Shown here in pieces: positions 53,563-64,000 of a DNA stretch of 64,000 nt. Origin of the DNA: Fratercula arctica (taxonomy: Eukaryota > Chordata > Aves > Charadriiformes > Alcidae); contig CANTUZ010000005.1 of the NCBI GenBank assembly GCA_947846985.1, forward strand, positions 16,712,389 to 16,776,388, in the 5' to 3' direction. Both the position numbers and the translations under genes were made by a program. The first letter of the stretch is position 1. Every line of letters begins with the position of its first letter. A model generated the notes under the pieces. The model searched no databases. It was not told the DNA's origin and was given only the letters and a program-made list of their open reading frames with translations.

Positions 53563-56500
53563 CTGAAACAACACACAAAGAACACAGTCACACAGTTACT
53601 TGTTTCTGCTCTGTCTGAAGCATGGAACTAAAAAAAAATAACTTGATTATTTTAGTTAGGCAAGGATATTCCATCATATGGCATGTTTTGTATAGGTCAA
53701 ATTCCAGTTATTTTAGATCCTGTGCAATGGGTTACTGTACAGAAACTGTAAAATATTACCATACATATAAAATAAATAATCTTGAACCATGCCACACTTG
53801 GAGGAGCTTCCAAATATAGATATATCAGAACACTATAATGCAGGCAAAGTTTATACAACAAAACACTGTTTATTCAGTTTCTTAGGTAGAATAAGCAGGG
53901 ACAGTTGATAGTACAGTCCCATTAGTTCTTTTAGGACAGAACAAAAGAAATTTAAAAATGAAGTCAAAGAGAGCTATCTGGGGAGTATTTTCCATGTATT
54001 GATCCCATATTCTGTGAGAGGCTTCACTAAACTTAGATCTCTATAATTCAAATTTACACTATAGATTTGGTTTACTTATAGGATCCGTATGGGAAATTTC
54101 ACATCCTGTAGTTACTCTGCAGATTAAGAGACTTGTCACTCCTCTATATCTGCATTTAGTTCATAAATGATTAAAAATATAATTTTGAAATTAGGTATAT
54201 GTCTGTACTTGAAGAATAAACAGCTGCTCAATTCCCCTGCACTGGAACATGCAAATAAATCATCCTTCTCAAGTCTGTAAATACAAGTGACGAGTAAATA
54301 TTTCTACATGGTTTTTTGCCTCACATGAAATGACTTAATGCTTTAAACAAGGTTCAGTCTACAATTTTAAGTTAAATATAGCTTCGTAATCTTCTCAATG
54401 TAAAGTATCAGGGAGTAAAAAAGCAGCCGTTTCAAAGCTGGTCAAATAAAATATTGGCAGAAAATGCATTTTATACTTTCATAAAAGATACCAAACTCTT
54501 TTGGCCCCTGGAAAAATCTACATTCAATACCGAGCACTTGGAAACTGCGACACACACATTTCTCTTCATTTGCCAAATCCAGGTATTCCGGGGGAGCTGG
54601 TCAGCAACCTTGAACATATATTCCCTCTGGACTCTTGTATTTTTGGGAGAATAATTCACTTTTAATATTGGTTTCAGATTAACACAATAATTGATTTTTG
54701 CTCATTTTTGCATTAGAATTGAAAGCTGTTGTTGGAAGAAAGTAACAGAAGCGGTGATACTTCAGAACAGTTACTTTAAGTGAGATGTCTGCGCTGATAA
54801 AATTAATGGTCATATCCAGTATTAATAATATAATTACAGTGCCAACTAAAATATATTAATCACACATTTACCTTTGCCAGAGTGGATACAGAATGAACCT
54901 TTCTTTTGTCTTTCAGTATGCTGTCAGTCAAATCAGCAACTGAGAGCCCAACAGACCAAGATCTCTGACCTTTTCCCTTTAGAACTTCCATAGCTCTATA
55001 AACCAGAAAAAGGAGAAAAACATGATGTTTAGATTTTAATTATTCCTATTTTGGCTTATATGTAAAACTCAAAAGATAAATTAAGTGTACCATGTCAGGT
55101 AAGGTGTGCTATAAAAACATTATTCTCTGTTTTGGAAAACGACAGAAGGTAATTAAGAATTGCTTTCAGAAATTTCTTTACCCAACACTAGTAACAATTC
55201 TGTTTTCTGTCAAGAAGTGTAACTGATAAGTGGATAATTAAATCAGGTAATCTGATCCAAACTTGTGCTTCTACACGTGCTCTGACAAAAGTGTCCCGGA
55301 AAGCTCATCTACTGTTTTTTTGTTTGTTTTTTAAAAAACACATTATCAAACTGGCAGCTCTAATATTCTAGTGTACATTCTACTAAGCTTGTCTTGTCCT
55401 TAGATCATCACAGGCACAACATTATTAAGAACTTCAGAAAAACAGTGGGCATCCACACATACATAAAAGTGAATGACACCCAGATCTACAATTTACTACA
55501 AACTCAATGTGTCAACATTTTAGAGCAAAATTCCTCCTCTTCATAAATAGCTGAAGGAAAAAACTCTGCAAACATCAAGTGCCTAAACAGGAAGGAAAAA
55601 AAAATTAAGATTATAATGGCTTTACCTGTTAGCCACCTTTTCCCTTGAGTTACGAGCAGCCATTGCTTCCATTTGATTTGCAGCTAAATTACAACTGGTC
55701 CAGGACAGTACTAAATAGAAACAACCAACATTTAAATGTACATCTAAACAGTGACTAAAATAGGTAGCAGATAAGATAAGGAGAATAAAAAAAAAAAAAT
55801 ATAAAAATTCAAGCTTTCCTTCCCCCACAACAACCCAAGTGTAGTTGATGACCTTCTAAGGTTCCCTGGACTACTGAAATAAACAACAGTAGCACCTGGC
55901 CAGAGACACTTGCTTAAAAATGAAGTAATATGTAACAATTCTTACATTAGCAGTAACCTACCATATATTATAACACATTTCATTCCTCTTTCAGTACTTT
56001 TAACTTATACTGTTATACCAAGTAAAAAGCACTTGAGGTTGTATTTTCTATATTTTTTTTTTCCTACTGTGACAAATGTCGAATACTTTTGCTACCACTC
56101 CAGGTCTACAGTCTTGGGCAAACACCAAAATTTAGAACCATTATTATGAAAATCTACGCTTCTGCTTATGACTACCTTAACTACTTTTCTCAATTATTCT
56201 TTCATTACTCAATTACTTAAGCACTGCCAGGACATTATATACTCATAGACATAATAAAGTATCACTTTACCTTTGTCTTCTCCTTGTTCACCAACAATCC
56301 AAGCATCTTTTGCCAGCACCTCTGCTTTCAAAAGGTTTGTCAGTATATACTGAAATCTCTCAGTATCTAGGTTGGCACCTACTCCAATAACTCTACTTTT
56401 GGGAAATGCACTGAGCTTCCATGACACATATGTCATTACTTCCACTATATGTGAAAGAAAAATATGCTGACAATGAAGGACCGCTCAAAATTCAACACAA

Positions 56501-59500
56501 TGAATCAATGAATTCAAACTATGAATCACGATTACCAACCACAGGACCAAGTTGTTTAGTTTAGAAGAGGTATATAAGCATGTAAAAACGTATCAGTAAT
56601 TTATTTCAACTTAGAACACCAAGTCAGGTGGGGAGAAGGTGAAGAAAATTCACAGCCCAAGTAAAGTTTTAAGAGAAGTCAAGTGAAACTTCAGAATGAG
56701 TCACCATGCTTCCCTCTACCAAAAATATCACATGCTTCTAAATTTAATTCAGTCAGTGCTTAATTTCTTCTCATTTGGCAAGCACTCTCTTCTCCATCTC
56801 CACAGCTCCAAATGATAGGAAAGGTAATGTCCAATTCTGATTGGCCAATCCGGCCAAAACCACGACAGGTAAGAAGCACTTGAGAAATAGAAAAGGGCTG
56901 TCTTCAGTGTGTTTACAGGACAGAGAGGCTCACACTTACTTCTTTCCCTTTTAAGTAGTTTTTGCTTTGTCTAAGTTCACAGTACCACTGACCCAACACA
57001 TTTAAACTTTCCACCAAAACATAGCTGCAATATTTACTACCAACAGTATATTATGTATATTAGTAGTCTGTGAGTGGGATCACATGGCACATAACACACA
57101 TGCATCTATCCTTACTTGCACAGGAGAAACGTATACATAAAACTCACAACAGACAAGACAACAGCCAATGGATGCTAATCTTGTAGATACAGTAACGTTG
57201 AAAATATGTACAGAAATACATACCTTTTATACAAAACGTATCTTATAAAAGGTAAGAGTAAAGAAAAAAACCTCAAAAACAGTGTCCTGCTCAAAGCTGA
57301 AAAGGAAAACATCTTTCAGAGTAGCAAGCGGGTATATTTGGCAGTAAGGTATTTTTAAAACAGGCCAAAGAGAAAGCCAGCTGCCAGACAGAGCATTAGG
57401 CAGAGTACCAACATACCTGGATGAGAAGCAACAAGGAGAACAGTGTTCTGACTGTAGTGTGATATTGCTGGGATAATTCCTCTGAACAAGTCCACATTAC
57501 TTTGTATGACATCAAGATAAGTCTGAGCATTTCCCAGAGAATTAACTGTAAGTACCACAACTTTTGAATCAGCTGAAGCAGAAAAATCTGAAAATGTAAA
57601 GAAAATGTTTTTAAAATTTATGTCATTCTATTGAGTTTTGGATGCAAACCAAAGAGCTGTCCTAAAGGCAGAACTGCAGCATCCAGCTAAGGGAGGGATT
57701 CTTCCCTTCCTGTTTCCCCCCGCTGTGGAATTTGGGGCAATTCCACAGCACCTGTAAAACACAGCTCTCCCACAGAACTACTTTTCTGTTTCGTAGTTGG
57801 CAAACACAGAAGGCAGACTGCAATTTGTCCAATGGTATAGAGCAGAGACCACAAAACATCTAGATGGAGTTGACAGGTAAGCTTTTCCAAGTTTTCTTGG
57901 CAAGAGAGAAAAAAAAAAAAAATACATCCATGAAAAGGCTCCTTCATTTTTATTCCAATTTTTAAAGAAGGGGAAAGACTTTTACTCCTTTATTTGAGAC
58001 TTCCATAATTTTTAATCTCATAGCTCAATTAAGAACATGTAGACAACCATACAAAGTGTTTCAACAGTCTATTTAACAACTCAAGTAAAAGAAATCTATT
58101 TATTAGCCCAAGAAAACACACAACTATATTTACTGCAGAAATTTGTAAGTCAAAGCTGCCTTGAGTGGTTAACTGAATATCCGAGTACCATAGAGGTGAT
58201 CAGCTTGAACACAGAAACAAGGTAATTTGACTGTCACACCACACATGGAACCAGCTGAAGCCAAAGTAGAGGCCTAATGCACTGACAAACTGGAAGCATA
58301 CTAAGGAGAATATAATTAATAGCAGCTTGCCCCAAACCTAGATATAAGCATACTAAAATAACAGGTGACAGCGTATAAGCATTTTGTAATACTGTAACAC
58401 TATTAATAGCATAGCCAGCAACAACATACAAGCTTTTTGTACCACAGCTAAATGTAAATATGTAATAGGTAACCACAAAGGCACAAACAAGAGATTTGTG
58501 GTACAGTTGCACAACCATGGTTCAGGAAAAAGTGTGCTACCAGTAAAACCTGCAAGATAAGATCAAAGGATGTAGAGCAGGCAATGTCAGGTGCAGAATA
58601 AGCAGATAAGATGCCTGGTGGAACGAGAAAAAGTCCCTGTCCCTGAAATAAGATAAATTACATCAGAAGCTCAAGAAATCCCCCCATTGCATCTTGCAGA
58701 GGGTGCAAGAGACACAAAACCACCACAGACAAGCAAGGAAGAATGGGGAAGTTGCTCAATTCAGTTCCAGTTTCCCTGTGGAAGAGCTTTCAAGCCATAT
58801 CACCTCAACCTCTGTGACTAAGACCATCAAAGACTGCAGCCATCACCACTAATTTTGGAGACACAGTATCAATTCTGTTGAATTATACAATTACAGTTAA
58901 TCGAGGACAAGACTGTTAAGAACTATTTGTTTGAATATGCAGTGATAATGTTTAAGAACTATTGCTGATATGCACGTTTAATGAACATCAATCTAGGAAA
59001 GCAGTACTTTGAAACTTACCTTTATTTATCAGCCTTTTTAACACTGCTCTCACAGCTATCTCTAATTCCCTAACATACATATATTTTTTCACCCCCCTTC
59101 CTTCCCTCTCTCCACCTATGACACGAGTCCGATTTCGGCATTAGCCTATTACCCTGGAAGTACAGATTCACATACCTCTACCTCTATAAACAGAATGAAA
59201 AAAGCCTAAAATAAAAGTGATGCAAGCTTTGCTGAACCTTCCCTTCCCAATTTTGCCCTGAAAAGATGGTAGAAAAGAAAGACTCTATGAAAAGATAACA
59301 ACATCTTTTTAAAAAGATGGGCTATATGCCAGAGCCTCTGTATCTCCCCGGGTGTCCTGCTCTCATTAAAACGAGCACAAGCACACACAGTACAGTACTC
59401 ACTCCCATTCCAGCAACAACATTTAATACCTTTGCTGATCTCCACATTTGGCAGACCAAAGATCTCCAAGTCCATGGTCCCTCCTTTTGCTGCACCTTCA

Positions 59501-62500
59501 GAAAGATCCAAAAGAACCACCTTATCTGCAGCACCCTGTACAAATAAAAATAATGCAGATCAACAACAGAACATACCAAAAGGTGTTCTTGTGGTGGTGA
59601 GGAATAAAACCCAATATTCTTCCAATTCCAGTGTTTGCTGTACTGTGTATAAGACAATTACTAACCAAAATTACTGTCAAATCACAAGACAAAGAATTTA
59701 TCTTATTGAGTTTAATTGGAAAATGACTCCTTACGAAACAAACAACTAAAAAACTCACAAAGCCATCTCTGTGAAGTTATAAATGTTAATGTTACTGAGC
59801 ATATAGCCGTAATGAAGTACAGACCATCTACAGGCTATGCCTTTCCAGTGGACCAGGAGATCCCAGTTGTAAAAAGCCACCACTTAGGCAAGAATCCTTT
59901 AACTAAGGATATTCAAAATAAGTGAATTCAATATTCAACCCTTTGTATTTAAAAATCTGACTGAGAAAACAAGGCAGAAACTAACACGTCCGTGTGTCCA
60001 TAAGTTAACTGAAGAGGGAAATGACATAATCAGTGACATGGCTATTAAAACTGATGACTTATTTCTATGCGTCAGACACTAAGAACTAGGTTGGAAGCCT
60101 CTCTATAAATCAGGTCTGTTGCTATTTATAATAATTACACACCTTTGCTGCAACTGCTAACACACACGCAATGCCAAGATCTCCAGCTCCAACAACAGTA
60201 ATTTTATTAAAACATCCTTCGTTTTTGCCTCCACCAAGTTTAGTCTTTGGTTTCATGTCAGTCTCTCCTACAATTAAAAGAAAACCACAAACTTAAGTGC
60301 TGGTCCACACTGTATCAATACAAGTACTGCTGCTTCATAAAGGATCACGGTTGCGCCAGAGCTAAACCAAATTACATAAACTTTTTTCAAAATAGTGGTC
60401 AAGCCTGAACACAGAAAATTCATTGCCACTTGCAAAGTGTGAAACACAAATATTCCTCTCTGGATAGGAATGTTTTCTCACTAAGTAGAGAATATGAGCA
60501 TAACAACATCAAGAAGCTAGGACCATACAAACAATACTCCTGTTGCTACTGTTGCAGGTGTGAATATATACCATGATCATAAAGTTTCTTTATTTCTTAT
60601 TTTGGAGACATGCAAAATGAAATTTGATTAAAATACAGTGATTTGGGGTTGTTTAGCAAATGCTACTTGTAACACAATGATTCTCATTCTGAATATAATG
60701 CAGAGAGACTTGCAACAGAAACGTTAAGATTGATTTCCTATAATCACACACCCGTGTGTGCTCACAAGCATGTACGTGCACACAGTTACCAGAAGAAACA
60801 GCAGGAAAGGGCTAAAGGGAAAGGTCTGCACTAGTTGCCACAGATCACCATCCGTGATTTCACTAGAAGGAGGAAGAAAAGACTGACCTGAAGAAAATGT
60901 GTCAGGATGAAGAACAACAGGACTGGAACCATAAAATACGTAAAATAAGGAAAACATGAGAACTGTGAAATTCAGGAATTTTGCTCAAGACTTACAATGG
61001 GTGAGATAAAGTAATGAGGTAAATATGCCAAATAGCATCCACTCCCAAAGGGTGTAAAAGACAAGTCCGAAATCAGCTTGTCACCACTAAACAAGAAGAA
61101 CCCAAGAAACATGATATAGGTTCAAGAGCCAGCACTCCTTGTCCTCAGTGTTGCACATCAGTGATTGTGGTCAGACGGGTCTCAGGGCTTGCGACTGTGG
61201 ATGTGAGAGTGTGAGTGAATGAGATTGGAAAGAATGAATGACGGTGATTGGGTAAAATGTAAAATCAACTTATAAAATAATCACATTTCCCTTCCACAAG
61301 ATTTCACATGGAGTTTTGCTGCAGTAATTTCCAACAAATTAGTAATACCAAGTCTACAGCATTTTTCAGTAGGCTTAAATGCAAACATCCAAAATGAGCT
61401 GCTTATTGAAATAAAGAGCATCTGAGCTCTCGGTTCAAATAGAGGCACTTTTGATTATACAGAGAAAATACCAAATGCTGCGGACATGCAAACACTAAAA
61501 ATTCAGATACTAAAATTGTGTAGGCATCTTAGTCATATCAAGTAATAACAATAAATAAAATAGATATCGTGTAGTAATGTTACAAACAAATATATGAAAA
61601 CATCCACACCTGCAGTAATCTTTGCAATGTAGGAAAGAAGTTCTGATTGCCTGGCTGCTTCAGAAGATGACAGTGAATACAAAGGGAGCTCTTCCTCAAA
61701 TTTTGCAATCATTTCCTTGATTAATCCAATGACAGTTGATTTAGGCTGAAACACAGCAATACAGAAGACCAAACAGTTGACTAGCTATTTCATATAGTGC
61801 TATTAGCTGTAATCTGCAGTATTTCATAAAGAACCATAGCTATACAAAATTTAATAAAATTGTAAATATTGACACCCTTAACACTTACATAAACACTTAA
61901 GGTAAAGAAAAGCCTGGGAATTTCTATATCAATAATGGTAGATATATCCCATCTGTTTCAGAAAACTAGCATTTATTACATAATTTTTACTGTCCTGGCA
62001 GTCATATTTATGTAAGTTATTTAATACAGTGAGTAAAATCATTTTGCAACAGCATTGGCTTTTGAATCTCTATGCTAATGTTTCAGAGCTATGCCGAGAC
62101 ACATCCATAAGGTAGAAACTTCCATTGAACTTTCCTGAAGGATATGCAATTGGTCTATTATTATTATTCATTATTTACAGCAACAAAGAAAAAAGTATCA
62201 AAGGTCCACACGAGGCTTATACTGCTTTATAATGAAGTCAGTCCCATTTTTCTTCAGCTTAAAATAATTTTCCTTACAAGCACTTACAACTTCCTCTACA
62301 ATTGCTTCAGACAGTCTGAAAACTGTAATTTCAAGAAGACATTCTGCTTCTCTTTGCATAATCATCACATATTTAAGATTAACAAAAAACAAAGAAAGCA
62401 AAAAGCCCCAAACCCTATCCACTTCTCTCCACTGATCTCCACATGATACCATGTTTTATGCCCAATTACTTTCCTCCCCTGTCAGCCCCTCCACCTCTTA

Positions 62501-63452
62501 CATGGCTCCAGTTTTGCAGGTAGGGCAAATAAATCCTGCCATGAGCATCCACATGCTTTCCCACTGAAATGGCCATGTTCACAGTCGGCTTCAAGAAGCA
62601 AATGGGGGGAGCAAAGGGATGAGAATCCAGAATCCACAGATGAATAGGTATGTTATAGAAATCACCTGTTCAACACAAAACAAAAGCCATTGCTAATTTC
62701 TGCATTGAGAAGAGGCACTAAAAACCAGGCGTGTGTGTCTGTAATTCATGTAATAACAAAGAAAAAAGCCCAACAGATCACTTTGTAGATTCACACTGGC
62801 AAGTATTTATGCTACTTAAGCTAGTTAATTAAAAGAGACTTGTCTGCATCAACTTCAAGTGCTATAGATTGTGTCTGTCTTAATATAAAGTTTTGTTGTT
62901 GTTTTGTTTCTCAGGATATTCTATCAACCCTTTTCCAGGCAAAGAAATCTCTTGTAGCTACCCATTTCATACTTATTTTAGGACTCAAAAATTGATGTAA
63001 AGACACATCCATTAAGAGCTTTACCTCAGACCTCAAAGGCTTTAAGTTAAAAATAAAAAATTACCTACTAATTGTTTTTTGGACACTGCCTATACAAGCA
63101 TAGGGCTTATAAAGTTCATGCAACCTCCATTAGAACCAAAGAGTTTGCCTTACACAGTCTCAAACTACATGATTTTTTAAAATAGTTAATTTAACACCAC
63201 CTTATTTCAGCATCTATGAGTGCATGAAGGCATTTGTTTATGCAGTAGAAGTGGCTTCTGTCAATTCATGCAAAATGCTTTATAGCCACATTTAAAGAAG
63301 CTGCACAGTATATTGTTAAGAGGCAGTACCCAACACATTTTACAATTAAATGCATAACTAGTAAGGAAATCATATTTGATTTATCTTACCATATTTCACT
63401 GGAACAGTACCACTAAAATTCAGGAGGTCCTTCTGGGATCCATCCTTGAAGG
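53398..63452 (-). CDS. UEVLD: UEV and lactate/malate dehydrogenase domain-containing protein (partial, 5' exons outside window)
   Basis: Exons in transcript order: 63390-63452, 62502-62665, 61610-61745, 60143-60267, 59430-59535, 57417-57587, 56271-56444, 55626-55710, 54872-54995, 53398-53562. They total 1,313 nt (436 complete codons), so only the exons matching TSG101 exons 1-2 are missing. The N-terminal half is a UEV domain ([27 protein letters not shown]; no catalytic Cys). The C-terminal half is LDH-like with an intact GAGDLG nucleotide loop and Asp/Arg in NLDTERF. The catalytic His is Gln (GEQGED), the loop Arg106 region is replaced, and Thr248 is Arg (GQRSWSVG). It therefore should not act as a lactate dehydrogenase. 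Known UEVLD proteins share the GEQGED change; their function is poorly defined. The frame is intact, so I regard it as a functional gene. Confidence 0.95.
54872..54995 (-). CDS. UEVLD: UEVLD exon 11 equivalent
   Basis: 124 nt, same length and phases as LDHA exon 7. It encodes [19 protein letters not shown]. Acceptor TATAG, donor AAG|GTAAAT. Confidence 0.96.
55626..55710 (-). CDS. UEVLD: UEVLD exon 10 equivalent
   Basis: 85 nt, 33 shorter than LDHA exon 6 but with the same phases. It encodes [19 protein letters not shown]. Acceptor TTTAG, donor ACAG|GTAAAG. Confidence 0.95.
56271..56444 (-). CDS. UEVLD: UEVLD exon 9 equivalent (degenerate active site)
   Basis: 174 nt, identical in length to LDHA exon 5. 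It retains NLDTERF but has GEQGED in place of GEHGDS. Acceptor TATAG, donor AAAG|GTAAAG. Confidence 0.96.
57417..57587 (-). CDS. UEVLD: UEVLD exon 8 equivalent
   Basis: 171 nt, one codon shorter than LDHA exon 4. It encodes [20 protein letters not shown]; the substrate-loop arginines are absent. Acceptor TTTCAG, donor CCAG|GTATGT. Confidence 0.96.
59430..59535 (-). CDS. UEVLD: UEVLD exon 7 equivalent
   Basis: 106 nt against 118 in LDHA exon 3. It encodes [20 protein letters not shown], keeping the ribose-binding Asp. Acceptor TACAG, donor AAAG|GTATTA. Confidence 0.96.
60143..60267 (-). CDS. UEVLD: UEVLD exon 6 equivalent (start of the LDH half)
   Basis: 125 nt. With the split Gly codon it encodes 42 residues, like LDHA coding exon 2, and [12 protein letters not shown] falls at the same offset as [12 protein letters not shown] in LDHA. 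Acceptor TTGTAG, donor AAG|GTGTGT. Confidence 0.96.
61610..61745 (-). CDS. UEVLD: UEVLD exon 5 equivalent (end of the UEV domain)
   Basis: 136 nt. It encodes [20 protein letters not shown] and a Ser-rich linker. Acceptor TTTCAG, donor GCAG|GTGTGG. Confidence 0.96.
62502..62665 (-). CDS. UEVLD: UEVLD exon 4 equivalent (UEV core)
   Basis: 164 nt, same length and phases as TSG101 exon 4. It encodes [20 protein letters not shown] and [18 protein letters not shown]. Acceptor AACAG, donor CCAT|GTAAGA. Confidence 0.96.
63390..63452 (-). CDS. UEVLD: UEVLD exon 3 equivalent
   Basis: 63 nt (TSG101 exon 3 has 66). It encodes [20 protein letters not shown]. Acceptor TTTCAG, donor TATG|GTAAGA. The preceding exon is not in the remaining 548 bases, so it lies beyond the window. 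Confidence 0.95.
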
Positions 63453-64000
63453 CTGAAATTAAAAATGTGATTTTAAAAAATAATAATAATAAATTCTTTC
63501 AAATCTGGCATGGCAATCCCATCCACAACTACCAATATACAATGTTCCTGAAAGAGCCAAGGCTAAAATGTTACTAAGGTCGCCCCTTCCGCTTTGAGAT
63601 AATTTCTTAATGGAATCTTAATGAAAATTGTATTGGTACAACTGAGCACATCATTAGCCTGAAAACCCCGTGTCCTGCGTAATGCTGGTGTTGTAGAAAC
63701 TTTCAGCCAGGCTGAGGGATTCTGGAAGTTACACTTGACAAGCTAAAGAAATAAAAATGTTTTCAATCCAGTAATGAGATATGGGAAAAATGCTGTTACG
63801 CATAAAAAATTTAGAAGAACATAAATCTTCTATAATTATTGACAAGTTAAAATAAAATGAAGTTTAGTGAAATAGTTGCCTAGGTTTTTATATGTATGCA
63901 TTCTTCAAAGAGCTTTCAAAAATAGTCACATGGCATGAGAAATTTTACTGCAAGTCAAAGACAGGAACACAACTGAAAGATATTGACACTATTTAGATTC

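Larger units (their letters stand above)
53563..64000. other. UEVLD introns (between the listed exons, to the window end)
   Basis: Limits: 53563-54871, 54996-55625, 55711-56270, 56445-57416, 57588-59429, 59536-60142, 60268-61609, 61746-62501, 62666-63389, and 63453-64000 (incomplete). AT-rich, with short A/T runs such as those near 55,788 and 57,909. No nested gene, RNA gene or retroposon was recognised. Confidence 0.8.

Noticed and set aside
63453..64000. Search for the UEVLD exon 2 equivalent before the window end
   Set aside because: No YKFRDLT-like coding segment with splice sites was found on the minus strand; the exon must lie further right.

Overview
The window looks like bird nuclear DNA. 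It has intron-rich vertebrate genes with GT-AG splice sites and AATAAA signals, CpG-rich promoters, very few repeats, and one clear 3' end of a CR1 retroposon (about 10,086-10,150) of the kind found in birds and other sauropsids. The gene order LDHA - TSG101 - UEVLD is conserved in vertebrates. I cannot name the species.

Layout. Positions 20-175 hold what looks like the last coding exon of an unrecognised plus-strand gene. Positions 176 to about 21,400 contain no gene I can support: AT-rich intergenic DNA with homopolymer runs, the CR1 tail, small local duplications, and a few weak minus-strand ORFs between 3.8 and 5.3 kb. A CpG island at about 21.4-22.1 kb carries the LDHA promoter (paired hypoxia-response cores, CRE-like site, TATA-like site) and, just inside intron 1, a perfect 45-bp inverted repeat with a 4-base loop. 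LDHA (plus strand) has seven coding exons between 23,413 and 27,673, encoding 332 aa, with a poly(A) signal at 28,314. A 1.5-kb gap separates it from TSG101 (minus strand, convergent): ten coding exons from 51,390 down to 30,130, encoding 390 aa, with a CpG-island promoter at about 51.1-51.6 kb. UEVLD (minus strand, same direction as TSG101) ends at 53,398. Its poly(A) signal at 51,661 lies only about 270 bases from the TSG101 start codon, and its first two exons lie beyond the right edge.

How the genes relate. LDHA encodes muscle-type L-lactate dehydrogenase. TSG101 encodes the ESCRT-I subunit with an N-terminal UEV domain. UEVLD joins a TSG101-type UEV domain to an LDH-type domain. The window shows this fusion directly: UEVLD exon lengths and phases match TSG101 exons 3-4 and then LDHA coding exons 2-8, while the LDH catalytic histidine and substrate arginine are gone. 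All exon boundaries below were read by hand from splice sites and reading-frame continuity. The coding lengths add up exactly (999, 1,173 and 1,313 nt).
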